Source: Maledivibacter halophilus (GTDB lineage Bacteria > Bacillota > Clostridia > Peptostreptococcales > Caminicellaceae). From it: a stretch of 64,000 bases of DNA. Below, in pieces: positions 53,211 to 61,466 of this stretch. The DNA is taken from the NCBI RefSeq assembly GCF_900167445.1, contig NZ_FUZT01000002.1:62001-126000 (forward strand). The letters are read 5' to 3'. The position numbers were made by a program, and so were the translations under genes. The notes beneath the pieces were generated by a model, which worked only from the letters and a program-made list of their open reading frames with translations, was not told the DNA's origin and did not search any database. Every line of letters starts with the position of its first letter. Within the stretch, counting starts at the first letter, position 1.

Positions 53211-54125
53211 TTAAATTGTTTTGTATTTTTTTAAAATATTTTTTGCTTTATTTTTTATAATTTGTCTAATGTGAATAGGTTCAATAACTTCAACCCAATC
53301 ACCAAAGCTTAAGATCATACTGTAAACCCACTCATCTTCAGGATATTCTATAGATATATATATATATCCATCTTCATTAAAGTCTAATTTTTCAAATTCA
53401 AAGTAGTCGTCTAGTCTGTTTAAAGCCTTGGGATGAAATTTTAGCTTAAGTTTTACGATATTTGTTGAAGAAAAGGAAAAACTAAAATCAAAATTATTTT
53501 CTCTGGTTTCAAAGGTTTCATCTATAGATGACAAATTCTTTATTCTTGTGAGTTTAAATAATCTAAAGTCTTGCCTTAATCGACAATATCCTTGTAAATA
53601 CCAGTGATTTAATTTTAGTGCAAGCAAATAGGGTTCAACGGTTCTTTGAGTTGTTTGCCCATTTAAGTTTATGTAAGTGAACCTGATTATTTCTTTTTGT
53701 TCTATTGCTTTTTTGATTTCATCTATTTTTTCCTTTAGACCCTTAGAAAAACCCCAGGGACTAAAGTCCATAATTATATTATTTTTTATATGGTCATTTG
53801 TAGATTTGATGGATGTTAGCTTTTCTATTACATTTTTTAAATTCTTATCTTCATAGGCTCTATTAATACCTTCTAAAGCCACTAATAGAAGTTTATGTTC
53901 AGAATCCGATAGAAAATTTTTATCTATTTTATAATTATCCAATAATCCATAGCCGCCATATTGACCTCTATAGGATACTATGGGAATTCCAGCCATGTTT
54001 ATAGCTTCAATGTCTCTTTGTATAGTTCTAATGGAAACCTCAAAATAATCGGCTAGATCCTTTGCGGTAATTCTTTTTCTATTTAACAGCATAATAACTA
54101 TAGAAAGTAGTCTGTCTATTTTCAT
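53211..54125 (-). CDS. YafY-type transcriptional regulator (HTH_11 and WYL)
   Basis: This 304-residue protein has an N-terminal winged helix (RITAKDLADYFEVSIRTIQRD) and a central WYL domain (KLNHWYLQGYCRLRQDFRLFKLTRI). WYL regulators sense small ligands or nucleic acids and control DNA repair, phage defence or metabolism. It is followed by a zinc-ribbon gene on the same strand. GGAGTG precedes the start. The target is not known; the small partner and lack of defence genes argue for metabolic control. Confidence 0.92.
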   Translation of the reverse strand: MKIDRLLSIVIMLLNRKRITAKDLADYFEVSIRTIQRDIEAINMAGIPIVSYRGQYGGYGLLDNYKIDKNFLSDSEHKLLLVALEGINRAYEDKNLKNVIEKLTSIKSTNDHIKNNIIMDFSPWGFSKGLKEKIDEIKKAIEQKEIIRFTYINLNGQTTQRTVEPYLLALKLNHWYLQGYCRLRQDFRLFKLTRIKNLSSIDETFETRENNFDFSFSFSSTNIVKLKLKFHPKALNRLDDYFEFEKLDFNEDGYIYISIEYPEDEWVYSMILSFGDWVEVIEPIHIRQIIKNKAKNILKKYKTI

Positions 54126-54162
54126 GAAATTTCACTCCAAATTTAAATTTTATTATGGGAAA

Positions 54163-54350
54163 TCTATATAAATGTACGCCCCTAAAAGTTTAATTTGAGG
54201 TCGCAGCCACTGAGGATTCTTTTGGCTCATGTAAAAATAAGTTTTAGATTGAATAACTTTTTCGAAACACATCACGGAAATTATATTTATTTAAAGGATT
54301 GATAAGTTTATAATTTCCTATCTTAAGTTTTATTGGCGTATATCTATATA
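54163..54350. repeat. Family C palindrome, copy 3 (about 188 bp)
   Basis: TCTATATAAATGTACGCC at the left and GGCGTATATCTATATA at the right are inverted ends, and GTCGCAGCCACTGAGGATTC lies 40 bases in, as in the other two copies. It fills most of the gap between the WYL regulator and the DUF3841 pair. Confidence 0.55.
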
Positions 54351-54450
54351 TTTGATAATAGAATATATTAATAATATAATAAATTTAAATAAAAAAACAG
54401 GGAAATCAAGGAGAAATATTAATATATTAACATGGAAGGGGAAGATTTGC

Positions 54451-55044
54451 ATGGGTGATAAATATAACACAGACAAAATTAAACTTTGGACTAGACAAAA
54501 TAAGGAAATATTGAATGATTTAGAGAAATATGGTGTATATAGAGTTAAAGAAGAATATATAAAGCAAAAGCTTGATACAATTACTCCCTTTTACCTTAAG
54601 GCATATAAATGGTATGCCAAAAAAGCCTCAAATATTGTTGAAAAACCAGAAGGTGCTGAATACCCCATTTGGTTATCTACAACAAATAATATGATGCTTC
54701 AACCTACAAAGGATACGGTAGTTTTAGAACTAGAGGTAGATAAAAAACATGTTGTGATCACAGATCAGGAAAAGTGGGGCTATGTGATAAATTATTGGTA
54801 TGTTCCATTAGATAGAGAAGATGAAAAAGTACATAATAAAGAGCTTGAAAAGTTTGGTATTTCAGATGAGTCAGAACTATTTATGACCCACAAAGGAAAT
54901 TTTTATCCTTTACTACGAGATAAGATAAAGAAGAGCTGGGACAGATTGTTTGATAATAATATTAGATTATGTAATTTAACTCAAGGGACATTGTGGGAAA
55001 TAAAAAAAGAATGGATAAGAAATATCATTTACTTCAAAGAATAA
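54451..55044 (+). CDS. DUF3841 protein, first of tandem pair
   Basis: This 197-residue protein begins KLWTRQNKEILNDLEKYGVYRV and contains GAEYPIWLS, NFYPLLRDKIKKSWDRLF and a late LWEIKKEWI, the DUF3841 pattern. The family has no known function; a nucleic-acid or ADP-ribosylation role has been discussed for related folds, but nothing here proves it. The start at 54451 has AAGGGGAAG; the 33 upstream residues are low complexity. It is about 40% alike to the next protein by eye. Confidence 0.82.
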   Translation: MGDKYNTDKIKLWTRQNKEILNDLEKYGVYRVKEEYIKQKLDTITPFYLKAYKWYAKKASNIVEKPEGAEYPIWLSTTNNMMLQPTKDTVVLELEVDKKHVVITDQEKWGYVINYWYVPLDREDEKVHNKELEKFGISDESELFMTHKGNFYPLLRDKIKKSWDRLFDNNIRLCNLTQGTLWEIKKEWIRNIIYFKE

Positions 55045-55063
55045 AGTTATGGGAGGTAAAGTT

Positions 55064-55627
55064 ATGGGTAAAGATACTATTAAACTTTGGACTTGTCAGC
55101 AAAGAATAGTTTTGGATACTATAATGAATAATGGAGTATATCATGTGAAAAGGGAATATGTGACTAAGAAATATAAGGAAGTTTCAAAGATTTTTCTTAC
55201 TGCATACAATTGGTTTGTTGCAAATGCACAGAATATAGTACAGCGTCCTCAAGGCGCAGAATTTCCCATTTGGACATGGGCTGATCCTAAATATGTTCAG
55301 CATTTTGATAAAGCAGTTATTTTAGCAATAGAAGTAGAAAGAAACAAAGCAATATTGTTTGATAGTGGAAAGTGGAATAAAATATTAAATCTTTCTTATA
55401 TACCTAAGGATAAAAAGGATAGCGAAGGTTTTAAAAAAGAGCTGGAAAGATATAATATAACAGATGATTCTGAGGCATATATGAGCAATTTTTATCCTCA
55501 ATTAAAATCGAAGATTAGAAAAAGCTGGAGTAGGTTATTTGATGAAAACATAGAGATTTCAGGGGCCATCAGGGCTGCTCTTTGGGAGATAAGAAAAGAA
55601 TGGGTAATTGATATTATAGAAAAATAA
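55064..55627 (+). CDS. DUF3841 protein, second of tandem pair
   Basis: This 187-residue paralogue of the preceding protein (KLWTCQQRIVLDTIMNNGVYHV, GAEFPIWTW, NFYPQLKSKIRKSWSRLF, LWEIRKEWV) lies 19 bp downstream. The start at 55064 uses GGGAGG; a frame five codons longer begins on it. The pair arose by tandem duplication and has diverged at the N-terminal third. An operon with the hydrolase 21 bp downstream is likely. Confidence 0.82.
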   Translation: MGKDTIKLWTCQQRIVLDTIMNNGVYHVKREYVTKKYKEVSKIFLTAYNWFVANAQNIVQRPQGAEFPIWTWADPKYVQHFDKAVILAIEVERNKAILFDSGKWNKILNLSYIPKDKKDSEGFKKELERYNITDDSEAYMSNFYPQLKSKIRKSWSRLFDENIEISGAIRAALWEIRKEWVIDIIEK

Positions 55628-55648
55628 TTAATATAGGGGGAATTTCAA

Positions 55649-56962
55649 ATGAAAGAAAAAGTAATAAAATTTGTAGATACTATAGGAGAAAAAATAATAG
55701 CGTATAGAAGGGATTTTCATAAATATCCTGAAGTGGGTTGGACAGAGTTTAGAACCTCATCAATTATAGCAAGGAAATTAAATGAATTAGGATTTAAGAT
55801 AAAGCTTGGTAAGGATATCTTAAAGGATGAAGAGAGAATGGGGTTACCTTCAGAGGAAGAATTAGATCATCATTATTATAGGGCATTGGATCAAGGAGCC
55901 GATGAAGAATTTATAAGACCTTTAAAGGGTGGCTTTACGGGAGTTGTTGGAACTCTAGATTTAGGAGATGGACCTGTTATTGCTCTTAGATTTGATATTG
56001 ATGCCCTTAAAATCCCTGAACATGAGGGTGAGGACCATTTACCCTATAAATTAAAATTTTCTTCAGTAAATGATAATATAATGCATGCTTGTGGACATGA
56101 TTGTCATGCTGCAATTGGATTAGGAGTTGCAGAAACACTTTCAAGGTTTAAGGAAAAAATAGATGGTGTGGGTAAAATAAAATTGATTTTTCAACCGGCT
56201 GAAGAAGGTGTTAGAGGAGCCAAGGCCATGGTTAAATCAGGAATTTTAGATGATGTAGATTATATTATTGGCTCCCATATAGGACTGATATCTTTAAGTT
56301 CAGGAGCTCTAGTTTGTGGCACTAATGGTTTTATGGCGACTACAAAATTTGATGTTTATTTTAAAGGCTTGGCATCCCATGCAGGAGGAGCACCTAATGA
56401 AGGCAAGAACTCTATGATGGCAGCCTGTACAGCTGTATTAAATCTAAATTCTATGCCCCGGCATAAGGATGGAGGCAGTAGAATAAATGTAGGAACTTTG
56501 GTATCTGGTACAGATAGAAATATAATCCCTGAAAATAGCTTCATGAAAATCGAAACAAGGGGAGAAACTACTGATATTAATGATTATTATAAAGAATATG
56601 CCCTAAGAATTATTAAGGCTTCAGCTGAAATGCATAATGTAGACTTTAAAATAGAATATATGGGTGAAGCTTTAAGCGGAGTTTGTAGTCAGGAGCTAGT
56701 AAATAGAGTGAAAAATATAGGCATTAGCTTAGATTGTTTTAATAATGTAATAGACATATCCAATGAAACAGGAGGAAGCGAAGATTTTACATATATGATG
56801 AATAGAGTACAAAAAAATGGAGGACAAGGTGTTTATTTTACTGTTGGAACCAATATCAAAGCAGGACATCATAATTCCAAATTTGATGTTAATGAAAGAG
56901 ATTTAATAAAAGCAGTTAAACTATTTGTTATATTGACTATTGATATTTTAAAAAATCATTAA
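55649..56962 (+). CDS. M20 amidohydrolase, AbgA-like (p-aminobenzoyl-glutamate hydrolase type)
   Basis: This 437-residue protein has RRDFHKYPEVGWTEFRT, LRFDIDALKIPE, HACGHDCHAAIGLG, IFQPAEEGVRGAKAM and a late ETGGSEDFTYM: the AbgA/amidohydrolase metal-binding set, with the long insert before the first metal site (GGFTGVVGTLDLG) typical of AbgA. It removes acyl or aryl groups from glutamate or amino acids. GGGGG precedes the ATG. It lies just behind the DUF3841 pair. It is distinct from the shorter M20 enzyme at 8678. Confidence 0.9.
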   Translation: MKEKVIKFVDTIGEKIIAYRRDFHKYPEVGWTEFRTSSIIARKLNELGFKIKLGKDILKDEERMGLPSEEELDHHYYRALDQGADEEFIRPLKGGFTGVVGTLDLGDGPVIALRFDIDALKIPEHEGEDHLPYKLKFSSVNDNIMHACGHDCHAAIGLGVAETLSRFKEKIDGVGKIKLIFQPAEEGVRGAKAMVKSGILDDVDYIIGSHIGLISLSSGALVCGTNGFMATTKFDVYFKGLASHAGGAPNEGKNSMMAACTAVLNLNSMPRHKDGGSRINVGTLVSGTDRNIIPENSFMKIETRGETTDINDYYKEYALRIIKASAEMHNVDFKIEYMGEALSGVCSQELVNRVKNIGISLDCFNNVIDISNETGGSEDFTYMMNRVQKNGGQGVYFTVGTNIKAGHHNSKFDVNERDLIKAVKLFVILTIDILKNH

Positions 56963-57064
56963 TTTTAAATGACAAACTTGTTTATTTTTGAAATTTTTAA
57001 ATATATAGGATTTATATGGTAAAATTTATCAGTCTTTAAAGTTGTTTATCTTTATATTTAAAAT

Positions 57065-57120
57065 AAGATGTGTTGAATTGAGTTTATAGGTAAAATTCAA
57101 TTTGATATGTCTTTTTTTAT
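57065..57120 (+). terminator. Terminator after the AbgA-like gene
   Basis: AAGATGTGTTGAATTGA pairs, allowing G-U pairs, with the segment ending GATATGTCTT, followed by seven Ts. It lies about 45 nt before the next start codon. Confidence 0.6.
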
Positions 57121-57166
57121 TTTGATATGACAAAGATAAATATATTTCTACAAATTAAAATTTCAT

Positions 57167-58270
57167 ATGGGAAAAAATTCATCATATATCAAGAGAAAAA
57201 CTACAAAAAATAAGAGAAAGAAAGAGGGTGAAAATATAAATAATTTTAAAACAGTTATATATATAACAGTATTAATTGTGATAATACTATCTATTTCCTC
57301 ATTTAATTATCTAAACAATACAGAAGTTTTTAAAGCAAATCATATTGAACTCGTTGATTCAGTTGAATATCCTCCATATATAGATATTGATGTTGTAACA
57401 TCGGAGGATATTAAAGAAAGAATCAGAATCGATAATAGGATGCAAGCTAAGAAGAAAAGAGATGAGAGAAATAGAGAAAAGGAAGAAGAGAAGAAAAAAG
57501 AAAAAGTTGAGCATATACTTTTAATAGGAATTGATAGTAGAACCAATGATTTTAAATATGCTAGAGCAGATACAATAATAATAGCTTCAATAAATGAGAA
57601 TAAAAAACAGGTGAATTTGACATCAATAATGAGAGATACTTATGTAAAGATTCCTGGACATAAAAACAATAGAATTAATGCAGCCTATGCTTTTGGTGGC
57701 GGGAAGCTGCTGAAGGAAACAATTAATGAAAATTTTAATTTGAATATTGATAAGTATATAGTTATAAATTTTCAAGGATTCGAAAGGGTTATAGATATTT
57801 TAGATGGAATAGATGTGAACATTAAAAAATATGAGGTAAAAGAATTAAATAGATGTTTAACAGGACTAGGGAGGAGCAAAAGCTATTATATAAATCAAAG
57901 CGGTGTCAATCATTTAAATGGTATGCAGGCCCTTGCATATTGTAGGATAAGAAAGGTTGGGAAGGGAGACTACGAAAGAACGGAAAGGCAAAGGAAAGTA
58001 ATAAAGGTAATTATTGAAAAAATTAGAAGTATGAACTTTTCCGACTATCCTAAAATAATAGCAAATATATATCCTAGTGTTAAAACAAATATGACTAGTA
58101 AAGAATGTTTAAAGCTAATATATAATTATTATAATATAAGTGATTGGATAGTAGAAAGCATGCAAATACCTACAAATGAATGCGGAAAACCTAGAATAAT
58201 TAATTCAATGTGGGTAATTGATCCCGATTTAGAGGAATGTATTAAATGTATCAAAGAGTTTATATACTAA
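57167..58270 (+). CDS. LytR-CpsA-Psr (LCP) family protein
   Basis: This 367-residue protein has one N-terminal membrane helix (about 27-50, TVIYITVLIVIILSISS), a charged KK/EE-rich linker, and an LCP domain with LLIGIDSRTN, RADTIIIAS, SIMRDTYVKIPG and ERTERQRKVI. LCP enzymes attach teichoic acids or capsule polymers to peptidoglycan from lipid-linked precursors. No ribosome site is visible before the ATG at 57167 and a terminator ends about 47 bp upstream, so the transcript may be leaderless or the start wrong. Confidence 0.88.
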   Translation: MGKNSSYIKRKTTKNKRKKEGENINNFKTVIYITVLIVIILSISSFNYLNNTEVFKANHIELVDSVEYPPYIDIDVVTSEDIKERIRIDNRMQAKKKRDERNREKEEEKKKEKVEHILLIGIDSRTNDFKYARADTIIIASINENKKQVNLTSIMRDTYVKIPGHKNNRINAAYAFGGGKLLKETINENFNLNIDKYIVINFQGFERVIDILDGIDVNIKKYEVKELNRCLTGLGRSKSYYINQSGVNHLNGMQALAYCRIRKVGKGDYERTERQRKVIKVIIEKIRSMNFSDYPKIIANIYPSVKTNMTSKECLKLIYNYYNISDWIVESMQIPTNECGKPRIINSMWVIDPDLEECIKCIKEFIY

Positions 58271-58289
58271 GGATGAGCAGCTCCAAAGT

Positions 58290-58347
58290 AAAATAAATTT
58301 AGCTGAAAGAATGAAGGCTTCTACATTCTTTCAGCTAAATTTATTTT
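58290..58347 (+). terminator. Terminator with a 24-bp perfect stem
   Basis: AAAATAAATTTAGCTGAAAG and the following four bases pair perfectly with 58324-58347, with a 10-nt loop. A and T runs flank both sides, so it may act in both directions. Confidence 0.8.
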
Positions 58348-58469
58348 AAGTGATATGGCAATACTATAGTTAAATGTACTGTGGAGGAAAGAGTGCTAAC
58401 AATTTATGTATAAATTTCAATTCAAAACTGTAATAATAATAAAGAATAAAAAAATCATAGTATTACAAT

Positions 58470-58515
58470 TTGACAAGAAATTTGACAACTTGTATAATTA
58501 TTTTAAGTTGTCAAA
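58470..58515 (+). promoter_or_regulatory. Promoter with overlapping palindromic operator
   Basis: TTGACA (58470-58475), a 17-nt spacer and TATAAT (58493-58498) form a consensus promoter. The palindrome TTTGACAACTT (58481-58491) and AAGTTGTCAAA (58505-58515) brackets the -10, so a bound protein would block polymerase. The same arms occur at 60059 and, with two end changes, at 22930. Confidence 0.75.
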
Positions 58516-58540
58516 AAATATTTTAAAAGGAGGCTAAAAT

Positions 58541-59923
58541 TTGAATAATGAAATTATAAAAAACAGAGTTGGAAAAACTCCCTTAGTAAGGGCTAAAAAA
58601 CTTGAGCAAGAATTTGATGTAGGAAAGATATATTTAAAATTAGAAGGAAATAATCCCGGTAAAAGTAGAGCTGACCGTTTAGCTTATATGATTATTAAAG
58701 ATGCTATTGCTTTTAATAAGAAAACTATTTGTCTGGGGATGATAGTAGATTTAGCTAAATCTCTTGCTTTTCTTTGTGAATATTATAATATTAAATGTAT
58801 TTTCGTCTTTCCTGAAAAAAGTAAATGGCTAAAGAACAAGAAATTTCAAAAAAAGAATATTGAGTTAATTGGATATGGAAAGAGGGAAGCAGATAGTATA
58901 AGATATAGCAATAATTTGTCAAAACAAAATAATTATTATAATGCTAACCTGGGATTAGAAAATAATATTTTAAATATGACGGCACTTTCACAAATAAGTG
59001 AAGAATTAGTACGTCAAGTAAAAGAGCCTATTGATTCTGTATTTATTCAAATGAGTTATGGTTTTTCAATATCTGGAATTAATTTAGGATTTAGAAAACT
59101 TTGGATGAAGGATGAAATCTCTAATATTCCAGCTCTTTATAGCTGCACTATAGAAGCGGGAAATGTAATATATGATAAATATAAAGAAACTAGAGGAATT
59201 TTAAACGATTTTAAGCCAGTAAAGAGGACAAAGTATAATAAGTATGTAAGAATTGGTCAGAGTAAAATGATGCAGAATGTATTAGATGCTGTTTTTGATA
59301 CAAATGGTACTATTATAGGAATAGAAGAAGCTGAACTAGTATCAAATGTAAAATACTTTAAAGATTTTGAAAAAATTAAATTATCAATAGAAAACGCCTA
59401 TTCATTGGCAGGATTTATTAAAAAAGCTAAAGAAGATGGGCTTAAATATGGAAATCATGTAATTCTATTAAACGATGGACATATAGACTTAGAAATCGAA
59501 AAAATGGAAGATATGGATGACATTACAATTGACCAGTTAGTTAATTGGATTGACAGTTGGATGATGGAATATACAGACCCTATAGATGAAATACGTGAAG
59601 CTGTAACTAATGCCATGGAAACAGGATTTGTTTTATTAGCTGTAATAGATAATAAAGTAGTAGGGATAACAGTTATTATAAATTCAGGGTTTGAAACCTT
59701 TATTCCTACATATCATTTAGCCTATATAGCCACAAATAAAAATGTAAAAGGGCGAGGTATTGCCACTCAATTGTTACAAAGAGCAATTGATTTGAGTAAT
59801 GGGAATATTTCACTACATGTTGAAAAGGAAAATAAAAAAGCTATTAAACTATATGAAAAGATGGGACTTAGAAAAAGCTATGTTAGAATGATACATCAGA
59901 CGTGGCAAGGCGAAACAAAGTAA
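58541..59923 (+). CDS. Fold-type II PLP-like domain fused to GNAT acetyltransferase
   Basis: In this 460-residue protein, residues 1 to about 310 resemble cysteine/threonine synthase-type PLP enzymes (RVGKTPLVRAKKLEQ, KLEGNNPGKSRADR). The Schiff-base Lys position (SxKDR) is Ala44, and the phosphate-binding SGNTG is missing. Residues about 312-460 form a GNAT domain with the acetyl-CoA motif KGRGIATQL (403-411). Catalysis by the first half is doubtful, so it may bind a substrate for the acetyltransferase. The start is a TTG behind AAAGGAGG. It shares an operator with the betaine-type transporter, suggesting a role in solute or osmolyte metabolism. I do not recognise a named family. Confidence 0.7.
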   Translation: MNNEIIKNRVGKTPLVRAKKLEQEFDVGKIYLKLEGNNPGKSRADRLAYMIIKDAIAFNKKTICLGMIVDLAKSLAFLCEYYNIKCIFVFPEKSKWLKNKKFQKKNIELIGYGKREADSIRYSNNLSKQNNYYNANLGLENNILNMTALSQISEELVRQVKEPIDSVFIQMSYGFSISGINLGFRKLWMKDEISNIPALYSCTIEAGNVIYDKYKETRGILNDFKPVKRTKYNKYVRIGQSKMMQNVLDAVFDTNGTIIGIEEAELVSNVKYFKDFEKIKLSIENAYSLAGFIKKAKEDGLKYGNHVILLNDGHIDLEIEKMEDMDDITIDQLVNWIDSWMMEYTDPIDEIREAVTNAMETGFVLLAVIDNKVVGITVIINSGFETFIPTYHLAYIATNKNVKGRGIATQLLQRAIDLSNGNISLHVEKENKKAIKLYEKMGLRKSYVRMIHQTWQGETK

Positions 59924-60017
59924 AAGGCTAATTTGTACATTTCAAACTTTAATAAATTTTTAAATATTAGTTTGTCTACATATAAAAAATAAATTGAAAT
60001 GAATTTAAAAGAAAAAG

Positions 60018-60090
60018 TTTACATCTAACAACTTATATGATATACTAAAGTAGTTAAGTTGACAACTTACTTATAATAATAAGTTGTCAA
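60018..60090 (+). promoter_or_regulatory. Promoter and operator of the betaine-type transport operon
   Basis: TTTACA (60018-60023), a 17-nt spacer and TATACT (60041-60046) form a promoter. TTGACAACTT (60059-60068) with AAGTTGTCAA (60081-60090), spacer 12, lies just after the start point. An additional CTAACAACTT at 60025-60034 sits between -35 and -10. The palindrome matches those at 58481 and 22930. The leader continues 185 bp to the gene with no other clear structure. Confidence 0.7.
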
Positions 60091-60274
60091 AAAAGCTTGA
60101 TTTATATCATATATTGTTTTTTTATATTCTATTCATATCATATATGGCTATATTAATATTTATTATTTAAAGCCTTTCGAAGCTAAATACCCTATTAGAA
60201 TAGAAGTACATAGCTTTAATTTATCCTTAATATTATTATTTGAATAATATAAAACTTTATAGGAGGGGATTTTA

Positions 60275-61309
60275 TTGAAAAGATTTAAGAAAAATAGTCT
60301 TATTTTTTTGGCGTTAATATTTATAGTTACTATGTCATTGATGGCATGTGGACAACCAAGTGAAAATGATGGACAAGCAGATAAAAATAATAAAAAGGAC
60401 ACTATAGTTTTTGCCGATGCTGGATGGGATAGTATTAGATTCCATAATTCAGTTGCTGGTATAATTGTTAAAGAAGGACTTGGATATGATACAGATGTTA
60501 TACCGGGAACCACTGCTGCAACATTTTTAGGCTTTAGACAAGGACAAATAGATGTATATATGGAAGCATGGCAGGATAATATTATAGAGCAATATACAGA
60601 AGCTATAGAAAAGGAAGAGATAGTTCCAGTTACAACTAATTTCGATGATAACTCTCAAGGCCTATATGTTCCAACATATGTAATAAAAGGTGATGAGGAA
60701 AGAGGAATTGAACCTATGGCTCCTGAACTTAAAACAGTAAAGGATTTAGCAAAATATCCAGAAATCTTTACAGATCCAGAAGATAATAAAAAGGGGAGAA
60801 TATATGGAGCTCCTTCATCTTGGTCAGTAAGTGAAATTGTTAAAACTAAAGTTCAAAATTATGGATTAAGTGAAAAATATAATGTGTTTGATCCTGGTTC
60901 AGACACTTCATTGGCCACTTCTTTAGCTAGTGCTATAGATAAAGGTGAGCCTTGGGTAGGATATTATTGGGATCCTACTTGGGTGACAGGGAAATATGAT
61001 TTAACCCTATTAGAAGATGAGCCCTTCGATGAGGAGAAATGGGAAGATGGATATAGATGTGAATTTAAACCTGTAGATGTTACGGTATGTGTTACTAGTG
61101 ATTTAGAAAATACCGCTCCCGATGTTGTAGAATTCTTGAAAAACTATACAACAAGCTCTGCATTAACTGCTGAAGCTTTGGCTTATATACAAGAAAATAA
61201 TGCCACTGCCGATGATGCCGCTGAATGGTTTTTAAAAGAACATGAAGAGGTATGGACTAAGTGGGTGTCAGAAGAAGTTGTTCAAAAAGTAAAAGAAGCA
61301 ATAAAATAA
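60275..61309 (+). CDS. Glycine betaine-type ABC transporter substrate-binding lipoprotein
   Basis: This 344-residue protein has a lipoprotein signal (SLMAC), DTIVFADAGWDS, FDPGSDTSLA and PWVGYYWDPTW with aromatic residues for the quaternary ammonium box. It is a close paralogue of the orphan at 21767. It starts with TTG behind AGGAGG. It heads an operon with permease and ATPase, separated by two hairpins. Substrate is probably glycine betaine, choline or proline betaine; exact choice unproven. Confidence 0.93.
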   Translation: MKRFKKNSLIFLALIFIVTMSLMACGQPSENDGQADKNNKKDTIVFADAGWDSIRFHNSVAGIIVKEGLGYDTDVIPGTTAATFLGFRQGQIDVYMEAWQDNIIEQYTEAIEKEEIVPVTTNFDDNSQGLYVPTYVIKGDEERGIEPMAPELKTVKDLAKYPEIFTDPEDNKKGRIYGAPSSWSVSEIVKTKVQNYGLSEKYNVFDPGSDTSLATSLASAIDKGEPWVGYYWDPTWVTGKYDLTLLEDEPFDEEKWEDGYRCEFKPVDVTVCVTSDLENTAPDVVEFLKNYTTSSALTAEALAYIQENNATADDAAEWFLKEHEEVWTKWVSEEVVQKVKEAIK

Positions 61310-61356
61310 TATAGTGAAACAATGTCAAAGATAGATTTATAGATTGTTTCACTATA
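61310..61356 (+). repeat. Intercistronic hairpin, 14-bp perfect stem
   Basis: TATAGTGAAACAAT (61310-61323) and ATTGTTTCACTATA (61343-61356) lie right after the binding-protein stop. Such hairpins usually stabilise the upstream mRNA and lower read-through, keeping binding protein in excess of permease. Confidence 0.6.
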
Positions 61357-61395
61357 GAAAGTTAAAATGTGAAAATAACTAAAGTATAAAAATAT

Positions 61396-61438
61396 AAGTA
61401 CAAATAAAATATTTAATATTTTATTTGTACTTTATTTT
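61396..61438 (+). terminator. Partial terminator between binding protein and permease
   Basis: AAGTACAAATAAAAT (61396-61410) pairs with ATTTTATTTGTACTT (61418-61432) and is followed by TATTTT. It probably reduces but does not stop transcription into the permease gene. Confidence 0.6.
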
Positions 61439-61466
61439 AAAACTTAAATGAAATGAGGGAAATAGA

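Noticed and set aside
56963-57060. Weak GACAAACTT ... AAGTTGTTTATC pair as a fourth operator
   Set aside because: The arms are imperfect and about 60 bp apart, unlike the fixed 12-13 bp spacing at the other three sites.
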